DNA of 64,000 bases from JBGSUZ01 sp963677505. GTDB taxonomy: Bacteria; Bacillota; Clostridia; Peptostreptococcales; Acidaminobacteraceae. Below, in pieces: positions 8,471 through 17,052 of this stretch. Positions within the stretch are counted from its first letter, which is position 1. Every line of letters starts with the position of its first letter. The translations under genes and the position numbers were made by a program. The stretch covers positions 1 to 64,000 of the forward strand of contig CAXXWB010000045.1 of NCBI GenBank assembly GCA_963677505.2. The letters are read 5' to 3'. A model generated the notes under the pieces. The model did not search any database and was not told where the DNA came from. It saw only the letters and a program-made list of their open reading frames with translations.

Positions 8471-8508
8471 TAATATATGTGGAATTAATTAATGATACGA
8501 ATTACTGC

Positions 8509-8627
8509 GTATAACTCCGAACTTACGCCATTGCCTATTGTCACGTCTTTTGCGGATGCAAAAGCCCCGCCAACTTGTCGCTGTGGCGCCAAGCACGTCA
8601 ACGTCGTAAGTTCGTCTTTCGTTATAC
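8509..8627 (+). repeat. attC site 9
   Basis: R'' GTATAAC, R' GTTATAC, 119 bp. It separates the two copies of the tandem cassette. Confidence 0.93.
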
Positions 8628-8822
8628 GCAATAATTCTGCACGTCAATTTGTAAAAGAAAAAAGGCAACCGCAAGAGCTGCCTTATTGAAGATATAAAAT
8701 TTGTTCAGCCCCGTAGTAGTGGCTAAGGTTGAATTAGTTGCTCTGTTTGGTTTCTTAAATTTAATCGAAACAAACGGTAATCGTATGTCAAAGCCATCGA
8801 ACCATTTAACAAGTGCTTTCAT
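8622..8822 (-). CDS. possible minus-strand small protein, copy 2
   Basis: Same frame as at 7690-7890 in the duplicated cassette, with the same AAGGGGG ribosome binding site and overlapping hairpin. Because the copies are almost identical, its conservation adds no independent support. Confidence 0.22.
   Translation of the reverse strand: MKALVKWFDGFDIRLPFVSIKFKKPNRATNSTLATTTGLNKFYIFNKAALAVAFFLLQIDVQNYCV
8651..8685 (-). terminator. intrinsic terminator on minus strand, copy 2
   Basis: Identical to the hairpin at 7719-7753, in the second tandem cassette. Confidence 0.45.
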
Positions 8823-9029
8823 AGGCACCGCCCCCTTTTTCACCAATTTTACTACGGATGCTTTCGCATTTGGCTTACTCGCCTCGGGGAACGAAGCTGA
8901 ACAAATTTAATATCTAAGAGTAACTATAGCATAATAAATTCAAAAATCACAATTTAAATAGAAATTAGGATTTTTGAATTTACATTCAATGTTAAAGTAC
9001 TAATTATAGTCTTAAGGGAGCTGTAAATA

Positions 9030-9401
9030 ATGGACAAACTGCGTTGGGCATATAAATATGTAGAACTGTTTCCAGAACATAAGGGACGTTTGGATGAGCA
9101 TATTAAAGATTATGGAGAGTTACTCGGGCATGTTTTCTTTGGTGATCTCATAAACGAACGACTTTATAATTTAATAAAATATGAAAGAGAGCTAGAAACT
9201 GTAGAAATATTATTTGATTTTATTAATGAAATGTTTAAGTATGGTGATGACGATTGCAAAAATATAATTGAAGTAACTATATTGGAATACTTAGGTGATG
9301 ATGACAAGGTACTAAAACGCAGTAAAAAATACTTAAGTCCTGAACTTATTGCTTTGTCGGATATAGTTGAGGAGTCACTGGGAAGGAAACATTTTGAGTA
9401 A
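9030..9401 (+). CDS. unknown acidic protein, tandem copy 2
   Basis: Encodes exactly the same 123 residues as 8099-8470, with the same upstream region and ribosome binding site. The first copy has one extra A upstream (GGGGAAACG against GGGGAACG), so the cassettes are 932 and 931 bp. Such near-perfect tandem copies suggest recent integrase-mediated insertion or slippage between attC sites. Confidence 0.65.
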   Translation: MDKLRWAYKYVELFPEHKGRLDEHIKDYGELLGHVFFGDLINERLYNLIKYERELETVEILFDFINEMFKYGDDDCKNIIEVTILEYLGDDDKVLKRSKKYLSPELIALSDIVEESLGRKHFE

Positions 9402-9439
9402 TAATATATGTGGAATTAATTAATGATACGAATTACTGC

Positions 9440-9558
9440 GTATAACTCCGAACTTACGCCATTGCCTATTGTCACGTCTTTTGCGGATGCAAAAGCCCCG
9501 CCAACTTGTCGCTGTGGCGCCAAGCACGGCAACGTCGTCAGTTCGTCTTTCGTTATGT
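9440..9558 (+). repeat. attC site 10
   Basis: R'' GTATAAC, R' GTTATGT, 119 bp. It differs from site 9 at single bases near its right arm. Confidence 0.93.
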
Positions 9559-9618
9559 GAAATTGATTTAATATACATATTTTGAAGTATATTTAAAAAC
9601 CAATTCGGAGGAAATCAA

Positions 9619-10440
9619 ATGCCAAATGGTAATATTTTGAGAACTTTTGATCAAAATTTGAAAAATAAGTTTAATGAGCGCTGTTTTATTTATGATAAAT
9701 ATAGACCTGAATATGTAGATGAGTTGTTTAAAGATATTTTTCAAATGAAAATGTTAAATCATAATAGTAAAGCATTAGAAATTGGAATAGGAACAGGACA
9801 AGCAACCAAACCTATTCTTGAAACGGGATGTAGTCTATTGGCGTTGGAAATTGGCGATCAGTTGGCGAGTTTTACTAAAGAGAAATTTCAGTCTTATGGT
9901 AACTTTACTGTTGAGAACAGTTCATTTGAAGATAGCAGCTTAGATGATAATAGCTATGATTTAGTATTTTCAGCATCTGCATTTCATTGGATTCCAGAAG
10001 AGTTTGGTTACTCTAAAGTTTTTAGAATTTTAAAACCCAATGGCGTGTTTGCCCGTTTTGCAATGCATCCTTATCCAGCAAAGGATAATATAGAGCTTTT
10101 TGAAGCAATACAACAATGTTATAAGAAATATTTACCAGAATCAAAACCAGGTCTTGAATATACAGAAGAAAAGGCTAGAGTAAGAGCAGAATTAAGCATT
10201 AAATATGGTTTTATTGACTCAAAATACTACGTTTACAATAGAATTAGGACTCATAATGCTCAAGAGTATGTCAAGTTACTTGAAACTATGCACGACCATA
10301 TAGCTTTGGATAGTAATTTGCGAGAAATGCTGTTTAATGACATTGAGGCTGCTATTGTAAAATATGGAAATCAAATCAATGTCTATGATACAATTGACCT
10401 TCAGTTGGCTAGAAAAGCAAATATAGAAAATAATGATTAA
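9619..10440 (+). CDS. class I SAM-dependent methyltransferase
   Basis: A 273-residue protein with the SAM-binding glycine motif LEIGIGTG at 53-60, an acidic residue at the end of strand 2 (LALEIGD), and the later SASAFHWIPEEFGYSKVFRILKPNG block typical of the Methyltransf_11 group. It starts at an ATG after GGAGGAAATC and fills its cassette alone. Substrate unknown; small-molecule methyltransferases of this type are common accessory genes. Confidence 0.82.
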   Translation: MPNGNILRTFDQNLKNKFNERCFIYDKYRPEYVDELFKDIFQMKMLNHNSKALEIGIGTGQATKPILETGCSLLALEIGDQLASFTKEKFQSYGNFTVENSSFEDSSLDDNSYDLVFSASAFHWIPEEFGYSKVFRILKPNGVFARFAMHPYPAKDNIELFEAIQQCYKKYLPESKPGLEYTEEKARVRAELSIKYGFIDSKYYVYNRIRTHNAQEYVKLLETMHDHIALDSNLREMLFNDIEAAIVKYGNQINVYDTIDLQLARKANIENND

Positions 10441-10462
10441 TATATGATAAAAAATCAACTTC

Positions 10463-10581
10463 ACATAACTCCGAACTTACGTCATTGCCTATTGTCATGT
10501 CTTTTGCGCATGCAAAAGCCCCGCCAACTTGCCGCTGTGGCGTCAAGCACGGCAACGACGTAAGTTCGTCTTTCGTTATAC
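10463..10581 (+). repeat. attC site 11
   Basis: R'' ACATAAC, R' GTTATAC, 119 bp. R'' matches the GTTATGT that starts this cassette at site 10. Confidence 0.93.
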
Positions 10582-10666
10582 GAAATATTTCTCTACAATG
10601 TCGTAAAAATATAAATGTAATTTTATTAAAAATTGTAAAAGTACATCATCATGAGAGGGTAGCAGA

Positions 10667-11299
10667 ATGAAAATATTTAATAAGAAACTGAGTAATAAAC
10701 TAATATATGCAATGATATGTGTTGTCCTATTTTTTCTTTTTCAATTTGTAAAATTGTATATTCTAACAGCTGAAGCATTTAAAGAACAAACAAGTTTAAA
10801 CTTAGCACACCTTAGAATGGAATTAGGCGATCTTAATGACAGTCTAGTCGAAATTACTAATTCAACTTCGGATTTGAGTGAGTTCCACAACGAAGACTAT
10901 ATTGATTGGTTAACATTACATTCAGTATGCAAATCAACTAGGAGTATAGGGAAGATTACTGGAAGAAAAGATTTGGATGATTTAGAATACTTCTATATGG
11001 ATACATATTTTCAAATAAACGGTATATTAAAAGATAAAAAAATTGATGAAAAAGAAAAACAGTATTTAGAAGAGCTAAAAGCATTTACTAGTGAAGTATT
11101 GAAAGTGTACAGCAGATGTGTATATGGTACTAACATCTCTATCAAAGATGATTACTTTTTAAAAGAGAATTTATCGAGTAGACAAGTTTATAATATATAC
11201 GCAAGTTTTTTTGATAAAACATATCAATTATATATGCTTGATAAATATGAGTACATGAGAGAGTATAAAGAATATAAACCAAATGATACAAGCAACTAA
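10667..11299 (+). CDS. membrane-anchored protein of unknown function, copy 2
   Basis: Encodes the same 210 residues as 5923-6555, with matching upstream leader and GAGGGTAGC ribosome binding site. The identity starts at the R' box of the preceding attC and ends within the following attC, so the unit that was duplicated is exactly one cassette. About 4.7 kb separates the copies, with different cassettes between them. Confidence 0.65.
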   Translation: MKIFNKKLSNKLIYAMICVVLFFLFQFVKLYILTAEAFKEQTSLNLAHLRMELGDLNDSLVEITNSTSDLSEFHNEDYIDWLTLHSVCKSTRSIGKITGRKDLDDLEYFYMDTYFQINGILKDKKIDEKEKQYLEELKAFTSEVLKVYSRCVYGTNISIKDDYFLKENLSSRQVYNIYASFFDKTYQLYMLDKYEYMREYKEYKPNDTSN

Positions 11300-11337
11300 A
11301 AACAAATTTTGGTAAATTATATTACAAGAAATACTTC

Positions 11338-11456
11338 GTATAACTCCGAACTTACGCCATTGCCTATTGTCATGTCTTTTGCGCATGCAAAAGCCCCGCC
11401 AACTTGCCGCTGAGGCGTCAAGCACGTCAACGTCGTAAGTTCGTCTTTCGTTATAT
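11338..11456 (+). repeat. attC site 12
   Basis: R'' GTATAAC, R' GTTATAT, 119 bp. Confidence 0.93.
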
Positions 11457-11667
11457 GCAATAGCTCTAGCCTGAAATTGGTAATTACTATTAGAACTTAT
11501 TCTAAGCAACAAAAGGCTCAAATCCATGCTGACAGGCTCTTGATAACTGTATTTGTTTTTAAAAAGTGTTATATAATATTTCTGTGTATCTTACAGACTA
11601 AAAATTACCTCACCAAAGTTTGGCTGAGAAACAGTTTTTCAATATAAGTGTTTAATTTATGTAAGAA

Positions 11668-11802
11668 ATGGAAATGTTGGTTTGGATTCAATCAGACTTG
11701 AATAAAATAAAGTTAATGAATTTCAGAACTGTAGTAGGAAGGTCAAAGGCAGCTTTTAAAAACCCAACCTATTTAGTAATTTGTAAAGGCATGAAGAGTT
11801 GA
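11668..11802 (+). CDS. very small ORF in an otherwise gene-less cassette
   Basis: The cassette 11451-11926 is 476 bp and has no clear gene. A 44-residue frame (starting MEMLVWIQSDLNKIKLMNF) runs from 11668 to 11802 just before the attC, but has no good ribosome binding site. It could be a truncated gene tail or chance. The rest of the cassette shows no other coding signal; it could also carry a small RNA or promoter. Confidence 0.25.
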   Translation: MEMLVWIQSDLNKIKLMNFRTVVGRSKAAFKNPTYLVICKGMKS

Positions 11803-11813
11803 AGAGCAACTGC

Positions 11814-11932
11814 ATATAACTCCGAACTTACGTCATTGCCTATTGTCATGTCTTTTGCGCATGCAAAAGCCCCGCCAACTTGTCGCTGCGGCGCCAAGCA
11901 CGGCACCGACGTAAGTTCGTCTTTCGTTAGGT
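11814..11932 (+). repeat. attC site 13
   Basis: R'' ATATAAC, R' GTTAGGT, 119 bp. R'' exactly complements the rare GTTATAT at site 12. Confidence 0.93.
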
Positions 11933-11965
11933 GACATATTTTACACGTAAAATTGGAGTGTTTAG

Positions 11966-12964
11966 ATGGATAAGAATAAAATAAGAAATATACTATGTAA
12001 ATATTTAAGAATTGCCATAGAATATTTCTACTCTTCATTTATCAAAATAGTAAAAAGTGCTTTCAATTGGATAAATATTAATTGGAAACAAGATAAGTAT
12101 CTTAGAGTAAATATTGCATTCACTCTCATTTTGATGTTGATAGCAGTGTTTCTTAATGTGAATAATGAAATATACTGGCTTATTCTTAAATTATTATTTT
12201 GTGCAACCAATATTATTGTTTCAATACTTTGTTTCCTGAGTCTCGTAAAATTGAAAAGTAAATTAAGCACAGAACATCATTATTACAACATGTATGAATG
12301 GTATAGTTTGCAAATTCTAAGCATGAGTGCATATATAATTATATTAAACAGTATCTATCCAAACTCAGTTGATTTTTTTGGATTGTTAATTGGTATATTC
12401 TTTTATTTAACTTTTTATTCATATGGAAGATATTTTGTCGCTAAATGGATAAAAAAATGGTGGACATTTGCGTTACTCTTTTTTGCGATGCCTCTTATTG
12501 CTTTGCTTATAGGAACTATAGGATCTGGAATATTCGCTAGTTTATTTAATATTGATTTGATACAATTTGATCCTTTTTTAGGATTTATAGTTATAGTGAC
12601 TACAATATTGTTAATTAATTACATTATAGCTTCTACTCCGGAATCTCTTGTGGGTGAGGTAAAAGTTGCAATTTATCTTATTTTGGCAATATCGTCAGCA
12701 ATTTCATATTGTTTTTTTGCACCTGAATACTTAACCAATTTTTTAGTCGAAAATATAAAATTATTAGAATATACAAATAAAAATGAAATAATAGAAGTTA
12801 TTGATAGTATTCTAAAATGGGTCACTCTGCCTTATTCAATTGGTTCTGTATTTGGATGTTTCACAATTGAGTTAGTTGAAAGAAATAACAGAATTTTTAA
12901 TGCTAATAAAATGCAAGATGAAGATAAACAGAGTATTAGCATTCAAGATGAGAGTATAAACTAA
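11966..12964 (+). CDS. multi-pass membrane protein, unknown function
   Basis: A 332-residue protein with about seven or eight hydrophobic helices and a charged C-terminal tail (NKMQDEDKQS). It starts at an ATG after TTGGAG, only 34 bp behind the attC. Very AT-rich coding. I see no family; a topology tool and structure search would be needed to go further. Single gene in its cassette. Confidence 0.65.
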   Translation: MDKNKIRNILCKYLRIAIEYFYSSFIKIVKSAFNWININWKQDKYLRVNIAFTLILMLIAVFLNVNNEIYWLILKLLFCATNIIVSILCFLSLVKLKSKLSTEHHYYNMYEWYSLQILSMSAYIIILNSIYPNSVDFFGLLIGIFFYLTFYSYGRYFVAKWIKKWWTFALLFFAMPLIALLIGTIGSGIFASLFNIDLIQFDPFLGFIVIVTTILLINYIIASTPESLVGEVKVAIYLILAISSAISYCFFAPEYLTNFLVENIKLLEYTNKNEIIEVIDSILKWVTLPYSIGSVFGCFTIELVERNNRIFNANKMQDEDKQSISIQDESIN

Positions 12965-12984
12965 TTTGGAATATAAAATACGTC

Positions 12985-13103
12985 ACCTAACTCCGAACTT
13001 ACGCCATTGCCTATTGTCATGTCTTTTGCGCATGCAAAAGCCCCGCCAACTTGCCGCTAGGGCGTCAAGCACGGCAACGTCGTAAGTTCGTCTTTCGTTA
13101 TAC
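12985..13103 (+). repeat. attC site 14
   Basis: R'' ACCTAAC, R' GTTATAC, 119 bp. R'' complements GTTAGGT, the unique R' of site 13. Confidence 0.94.
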
Positions 13104-13206
13104 GCAATAATTCTGATAGCATAATTGTATTTAGAATTTCATAGAATCATTTAAAACCAAAACCACTGAGATTGCTCCTCAAAATTTAAAATGGAGGCAT
13201 AGCAAA

Positions 13207-13503
13207 ATGTCTAGTCAAAATTTATTCAGGGCGTACCAGAGAAAAAAGAAAAATCAGAGTATAGCAACTTTTAGTTTAATAATTTTTGCATTAGCTGGAA
13301 TGATTTTGAATGAATACGGTAAATTTAATACGGAGATAATTCAAAAATATATCGTTCCGGCAATGATCTTAGTTTTGATATTGTTTATCGTATTTTCGTT
13401 ACAGAATTGGAGATGTCCAAGGTGCAGAGCATATTTGGGGAGAGAAATGAACCCTAAGTTCTGTAAGAACTGTGGTGTCCAATTAGTTGAATTTATAGAT
13501 TAA
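13207..13503 (+). CDS. membrane protein with C-terminal zinc ribbon
   Basis: A 98-residue protein with two hydrophobic helices (about 20-35 and 50-66) and a C-terminal four-cysteine zinc ribbon, CPRC at 70-73 and CKNC at 86-89. It starts at an ATG after GGAGGCATAGC. Such membrane zinc-ribbon proteins are common but rarely characterised. The 280 bp after it, up to the attC, hold no gene I can see. Confidence 0.65.
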   Translation: MSSQNLFRAYQRKKKNQSIATFSLIIFALAGMILNEYGKFNTEIIQKYIVPAMILVLILFIVFSLQNWRCPRCRAYLGREMNPKFCKNCGVQLVEFID

Positions 13504-13782
13504 TGATATAAGACAGAAAATGCAAATTGCATGTATTATTATTCCAATCGTTAGATTGCTATATTACATATTGTGGAAAATATTGATGAAGCCAGTAAAC
13601 ATATAAAGCCTTCAAAAATATCAGCGAGTAGGGTGCTATAATTGATAAGTATTTAACTTAAATAATCTATTTGTTTAAGTTAATACTAAACTCTAATTTG
13701 TTTACCAATAAAAGCATTTGCAAATAATGAAGAATTAATAAAATCAAAATCGTAAAGGCATAATCCGTGAACGAATTACAGC

Positions 13783-13901
13783 GTATAACTCCGAACTTAC
13801 GCCATTGCCTATTGTCACGTCTTTTGCGCATGCAAAAGCCCCGCCAACTTGTCGCTGAAGCGCCAAGCACGGCAACGTCGTAAGTTCGTCTTTCGTTATA
13901 C
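13783..13901 (+). repeat. attC site 15
   Basis: R'' GTATAAC, R' GTTATAC, 119 bp. Confidence 0.93.
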
Positions 13902-13943
13902 GAAAGACTTTCCCAAGAGGAATCATGATTGGAGGTACTTTTT

Positions 13944-14318
13944 TTGAAAAGAAAATTTGATTCCATAGGTTTGCTGATGATTATACTTTTAATAGTTGGA
14001 ATTTTATTGAAGTTCTATATTATTGGAAATGCTGTAAATACCGATAGTGTATATTTTGAAAAGGTAGAGGTGTCTCCATATTTTTTAAAATTAGCTGGTA
14101 ATACTTCGAATAGTGGTCTAACGTTTTCAAGATTTAAGATGAGATATGCTAATAAAAGTGCCTATATAAAATTGATATATACTTTGCCTAGTTTCATCAA
14201 TAAATCTGGAAAGTTCGAAATACATCAAGGGGAGTATTTAGAAAATGTTGAAACACTATATTTAGAAGGCAATGATAAAAATAATAAAAATAATAAAAAG
14301 ATTATATGGAAAAAATAA
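13944..14318 (+). CDS. membrane-anchored protein, unknown function
   Basis: I choose the TTG at 13944, 7 bases after GGAGGT, over the TTG that overlaps that ribosome binding site. The 124-residue product has one N-terminal hydrophobic helix (about 9-29) and a polar domain ending in an Asn/Lys-rich tail (EGNDKNNKNNKK). It probably sits in the membrane with its domain outside. No family recognised. Confidence 0.6.
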   Translation: MKRKFDSIGLLMIILLIVGILLKFYIIGNAVNTDSVYFEKVEVSPYFLKLAGNTSNSGLTFSRFKMRYANKSAYIKLIYTLPSFINKSGKFEIHQGEYLENVETLYLEGNDKNNKNNKKIIWKK

Positions 14319-14469
14319 GTCATAGATTAATACATGAAATAGAAATAATTAAAGTGGGATTGTGATAATTATATTTTTGAGATACTGGCTGACCCGAGGT
14401 AGTTTTGCGAGAAAGTTATAACAAATAAGGTGATCTTTTATCTCAATACATTTTAAGGTCAAGTCCTTC

Positions 14470-14588
14470 GTATAACTCCGAACTTACGCCATTGCCTATT
14501 GTCACGTCTTTTGCGCATGCAAAAGCCCCGCCAACTTGCCGCTGAGGCGTCAAGCACGGCAACGTCGTAAGTTCGTCTTTCGTTAAGC
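14470..14588 (+). repeat. attC site 16
   Basis: R'' GTATAAC, R' GTTAAGC, 119 bp. Confidence 0.93.
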
Positions 14589-14657
14589 GAAATTTTTTCA
14601 ATGTACGTTAATTTAATTTCGACGGAAAAATCAATGCATAAAAGGGCGTGATATCAG

Positions 14658-15182
14658 ATGATTACTATAGAACAGGTATCAATTGAAAATGCTAATGAAA
14701 TACTTGCATTTGAGATTGAAAATAGATGTTTTTTCGAAGCAACTTTACCATCGAGAGGCAATGATTATTACATTTTAGATAATTTCATGAATATCATCAA
14801 TGAAATTTGTGAAGAACAAAAAAATGGTTCATTATATATGAATATCATAAGAAATGAGTTTAATGAAGTCGTTGGCAGAATCAATCTTTTCCTAATAAAG
14901 CATGAAAAATATAATCGAGCATTTGAGTTAGGTTATCGTATTGCTGAAAAACATCAGGGAAAAGGGTACGCAACAAGCTCTGTAAAAGCATTAATCAAAA
15001 TAGCATTTAAAGAATATGAAATAGAATGTATTCAAGCATTAACTTCTCCTAAAAATGCAGCTTCTCAAATAATACTTATAAAGAATGGATTCTCATTTGT
15101 TACCAAAATACCAAATGATGTAGAGGTGAATGGGATTTTTGAGGACAGCATTGTATTTGAAATAGAGAATCAGATCAAATAG
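14658..15182 (+). CDS. GNAT acetyltransferase (RimJ/RimL-like)
   Basis: A 174-residue protein with the acetyl-CoA-binding motif HQGKGYATSSVKAL in the usual (Q/R)xxGx(G/A) form, preceded by ELGYRI on strand 4 and followed by the ASQIILIKNGF block of the RimJ/RimL group. These enzymes acetylate protein N-termini, antibiotics or small amines; the target is unknown. Starts at an ATG after AAAGGGCGTG. Sole gene in its cassette. Confidence 0.82.
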   Translation: MITIEQVSIENANEILAFEIENRCFFEATLPSRGNDYYILDNFMNIINEICEEQKNGSLYMNIIRNEFNEVVGRINLFLIKHEKYNRAFELGYRIAEKHQGKGYATSSVKALIKIAFKEYEIECIQALTSPKNAASQIILIKNGFSFVTKIPNDVEVNGIFEDSIVFEIENQIK

Positions 15183-15251
15183 AATCCAAAGACTTAAAAG
15201 CAATAACCGTTCGAAAAAGAGAAAGACTAGATAATTGAGTTCAAAAACTTC

Positions 15252-15376
15252 GCTTAACTCCGAACTTACGTCATTGCCTATTGTCACGCCTTTTGCGAAA
15301 AATCGTGCAAAAGCCCCGCCAACTTGTCGCTGTGGCGCCAAGCACGGCAACGACGTAAGTTCGTCTTTCGTTATAT
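15252..15376 (+). repeat. attC site 17
   Basis: R'' GCTTAAC, R' GTTATAT, 125 bp. R'' complements the R' of site 16. Confidence 0.94.
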
Positions 15377-15472
15377 GACATTCTTTGCTACATACATATT
15401 TTAACTTTATATGAATATATTTAGAATTCAAGGTCAAAAGAAAAAAGAAAATTATATTAGGGAGATAATCAT

Positions 15473-15880
15473 ATGAAAAGAACCTTGGGTGTAATAGTAT
15501 TGATCTGTACCATAATGATTTCTTTAGCTTTAAACGGTTCAGCAGAAATGATTATGAATGGGGGGAGTCTTATAATTGTTTTGGGAACTTATTCGGCAGG
15601 GATTCTACTCTCAAATGTTAAATTAGATGATTTTCTTGAAGAAGTCAATAAATCAGAACCTAATGTGAAAATAATTGGTCGGTTTAGAGATATAACAAAA
15701 TATGCATCTATATCAGCATTGATAATAAGTTTATCAATAAATGGACCAAATTTGATTTCCAGTTTTTCAAACAATAACTCGCTAGAAGTTGCTATTCAAG
15801 AAATTCTAGCAACGTTATTATACGTTGTAATTATACAATTTATTATAAGTATTGTTTTCTATAATCAAACAGAAAAATAG
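15473..15880 (+). CDS. small membrane protein, weakly MotA-like
   Basis: A 135-residue protein with hydrophobic helices at about 5-20, 30-47, 78-97 and 108-130. The NGGSLIIVLGTYSAG stretch recalls the start of MotA/ExbB proton-channel proteins, but the protein is far shorter and lacks the rest, so I do not call it a motor protein. ATG after AGGGAGATAATC. Function unknown. Confidence 0.6.
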   Translation: MKRTLGVIVLICTIMISLALNGSAEMIMNGGSLIIVLGTYSAGILLSNVKLDDFLEEVNKSEPNVKIIGRFRDITKYASISALIISLSINGPNLISSFSNNNSLEVAIQEILATLLYVVIIQFIISIVFYNQTEK

Positions 15881-15919
15881 GCAAAAGAATAAAACTCAAT
15901 ATCAAAAGCAAAGAACGTC

Positions 15920-16038
15920 ATATAACTCCGAACTTACGCCATTGCCTATTGTCATGTCTTTTGCGCATGCAAAAGCCCCGCCAACTTGCCGCTGAAGCGT
16001 CAAGCACGGCAACGTCGTAAGTTCGTCTTTCGTTATAC
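15920..16038 (+). repeat. attC site 18
   Basis: R'' ATATAAC, R' GTTATAC, 119 bp. R'' complements GTTATAT of site 17. Confidence 0.94.
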
Positions 16039-16143
16039 GCAAGGTTTCTGCGACAGAATTGGTATCAGTATTTAGGTTTATTTTAGATTAAAGATTAAAA
16101 ACCAAAGATAAAAATAATAATTGACATATAAGGAGGCATTTTT

Positions 16144-16716
16144 ATGAGAGATATCGATTATAGTACATATTTTTGGAAAGATGATGTAATTAGACTTAGA
16201 GCAATGAAGCCAAATGATTGGGAGAATTATTACTTAAATAGATTTGATACACCCGCAAGAAGAATTTTGAACTATGAGGTGGAGTTACCGCCAACGGTTG
16301 AAGATGCTCAATCTTTTACTGAGAAATTTGAGAATTTTAAAGAAGGTACAGGTCGCCTAATGTTTGTAGCAGAGACTTTAGACGGTAATAATGTAGCAGC
16401 TCTAAATCTAAATAGTATAGATATGAAAAATGGTACGTTTAGTATAGGTATGCAAGTAGATCGAGAAAATCGTGGAAAAGGGTATGGAACTAGGGCAATG
16501 AGAATAGTTCTGCGATATGCCTTTATGGAGTTAAGACTAAATAAGTTCAATGTTTCTGTAATGCAAGGAAATATAGGCTCATACACAATGATGAAAAAGT
16601 TAGGTTGTAAGGAAGAAGGCGTCAGAAGACAAGTAGTTTATACTGAAGGTCAATACTGGGATGAAACTATGTTTGGTCTGACCCGAGAAGAGTTTATAGA
16701 AACAGAAAAGAAATGA
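16144..16716 (+). CDS. GNAT acetyltransferase (RimJ/RimL-like)
   Basis: A 190-residue protein with the acetyl-CoA loop NRGKGYGTRAMRIVL and the downstream MKKLGCKEEGVRRQ segment typical of ribosomal-protein-alanine acetyltransferase relatives. ATG after AAGGAGGCAT. It is clearly different from the GNAT protein two cassettes earlier, so this is not a duplication. Substrate unknown. Confidence 0.82.
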   Translation: MRDIDYSTYFWKDDVIRLRAMKPNDWENYYLNRFDTPARRILNYEVELPPTVEDAQSFTEKFENFKEGTGRLMFVAETLDGNNVAALNLNSIDMKNGTFSIGMQVDRENRGKGYGTRAMRIVLRYAFMELRLNKFNVSVMQGNIGSYTMMKKLGCKEEGVRRQVVYTEGQYWDETMFGLTREEFIETEKK

Positions 16717-16763
16717 AAAAGCAGATAAATCAAGGACTAAAGAGAAATAAGACGAAACCCTGC

Positions 16764-16882
16764 GTATAACTCCGAACTTACGCCATTGCCTATTGTCACG
16801 CCTTTTGCGCATGCAAAAGCCCCGCCAACTTGTCGCTGCGGCGCCAAGCACGGCAACGACGTAAGTTCGTCTTTCGTTATGT
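16764..16882 (+). repeat. attC site 19
   Basis: R'' GTATAAC, R' GTTATGT, 119 bp. Confidence 0.93.
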
Positions 16883-16918
16883 GACATGCATATAAAATAA
16901 TTATTTGAGAGGAGAATA

Positions 16919-17047
16919 ATGATGTCTGAAAAAACAAATGTACCAAAACCTATTAAAGTTCCAACACCGCCAAGATTAATTATTAAAGATTCCGTTGATA
17001 TTCCAAAAGGAACCTTTAAACCACCAACCCCACCAGTGAGGAAATAA
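16919..17047 (+). CDS. 42-residue proline-rich small protein
   Basis: A short frame with an excellent ribosome binding site (GAGAGGAG, then ATGATG). The product is Pro/Lys-rich with two PTPP motifs (VPKPIKVPTPPRL and KPPTPPVRK) and no hydrophobic helix. It stops 5 bp before the next gene, whose ribosome binding site GTGAGG lies inside its end, so the two are likely translated together. The repeated PTPP suggests a docking peptide; function unknown. Confidence 0.6.
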   Translation: MMSEKTNVPKPIKVPTPPRLIIKDSVDIPKGTFKPPTPPVRK

Positions 17048-17052
17048 AAACA

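Noticed and set aside
15473..15880. MotA flagellar stator protein.
   Set aside because: Only the NGGSLIIVLGT stretch is reminiscent; the protein is about half the length and lacks the later conserved regions.
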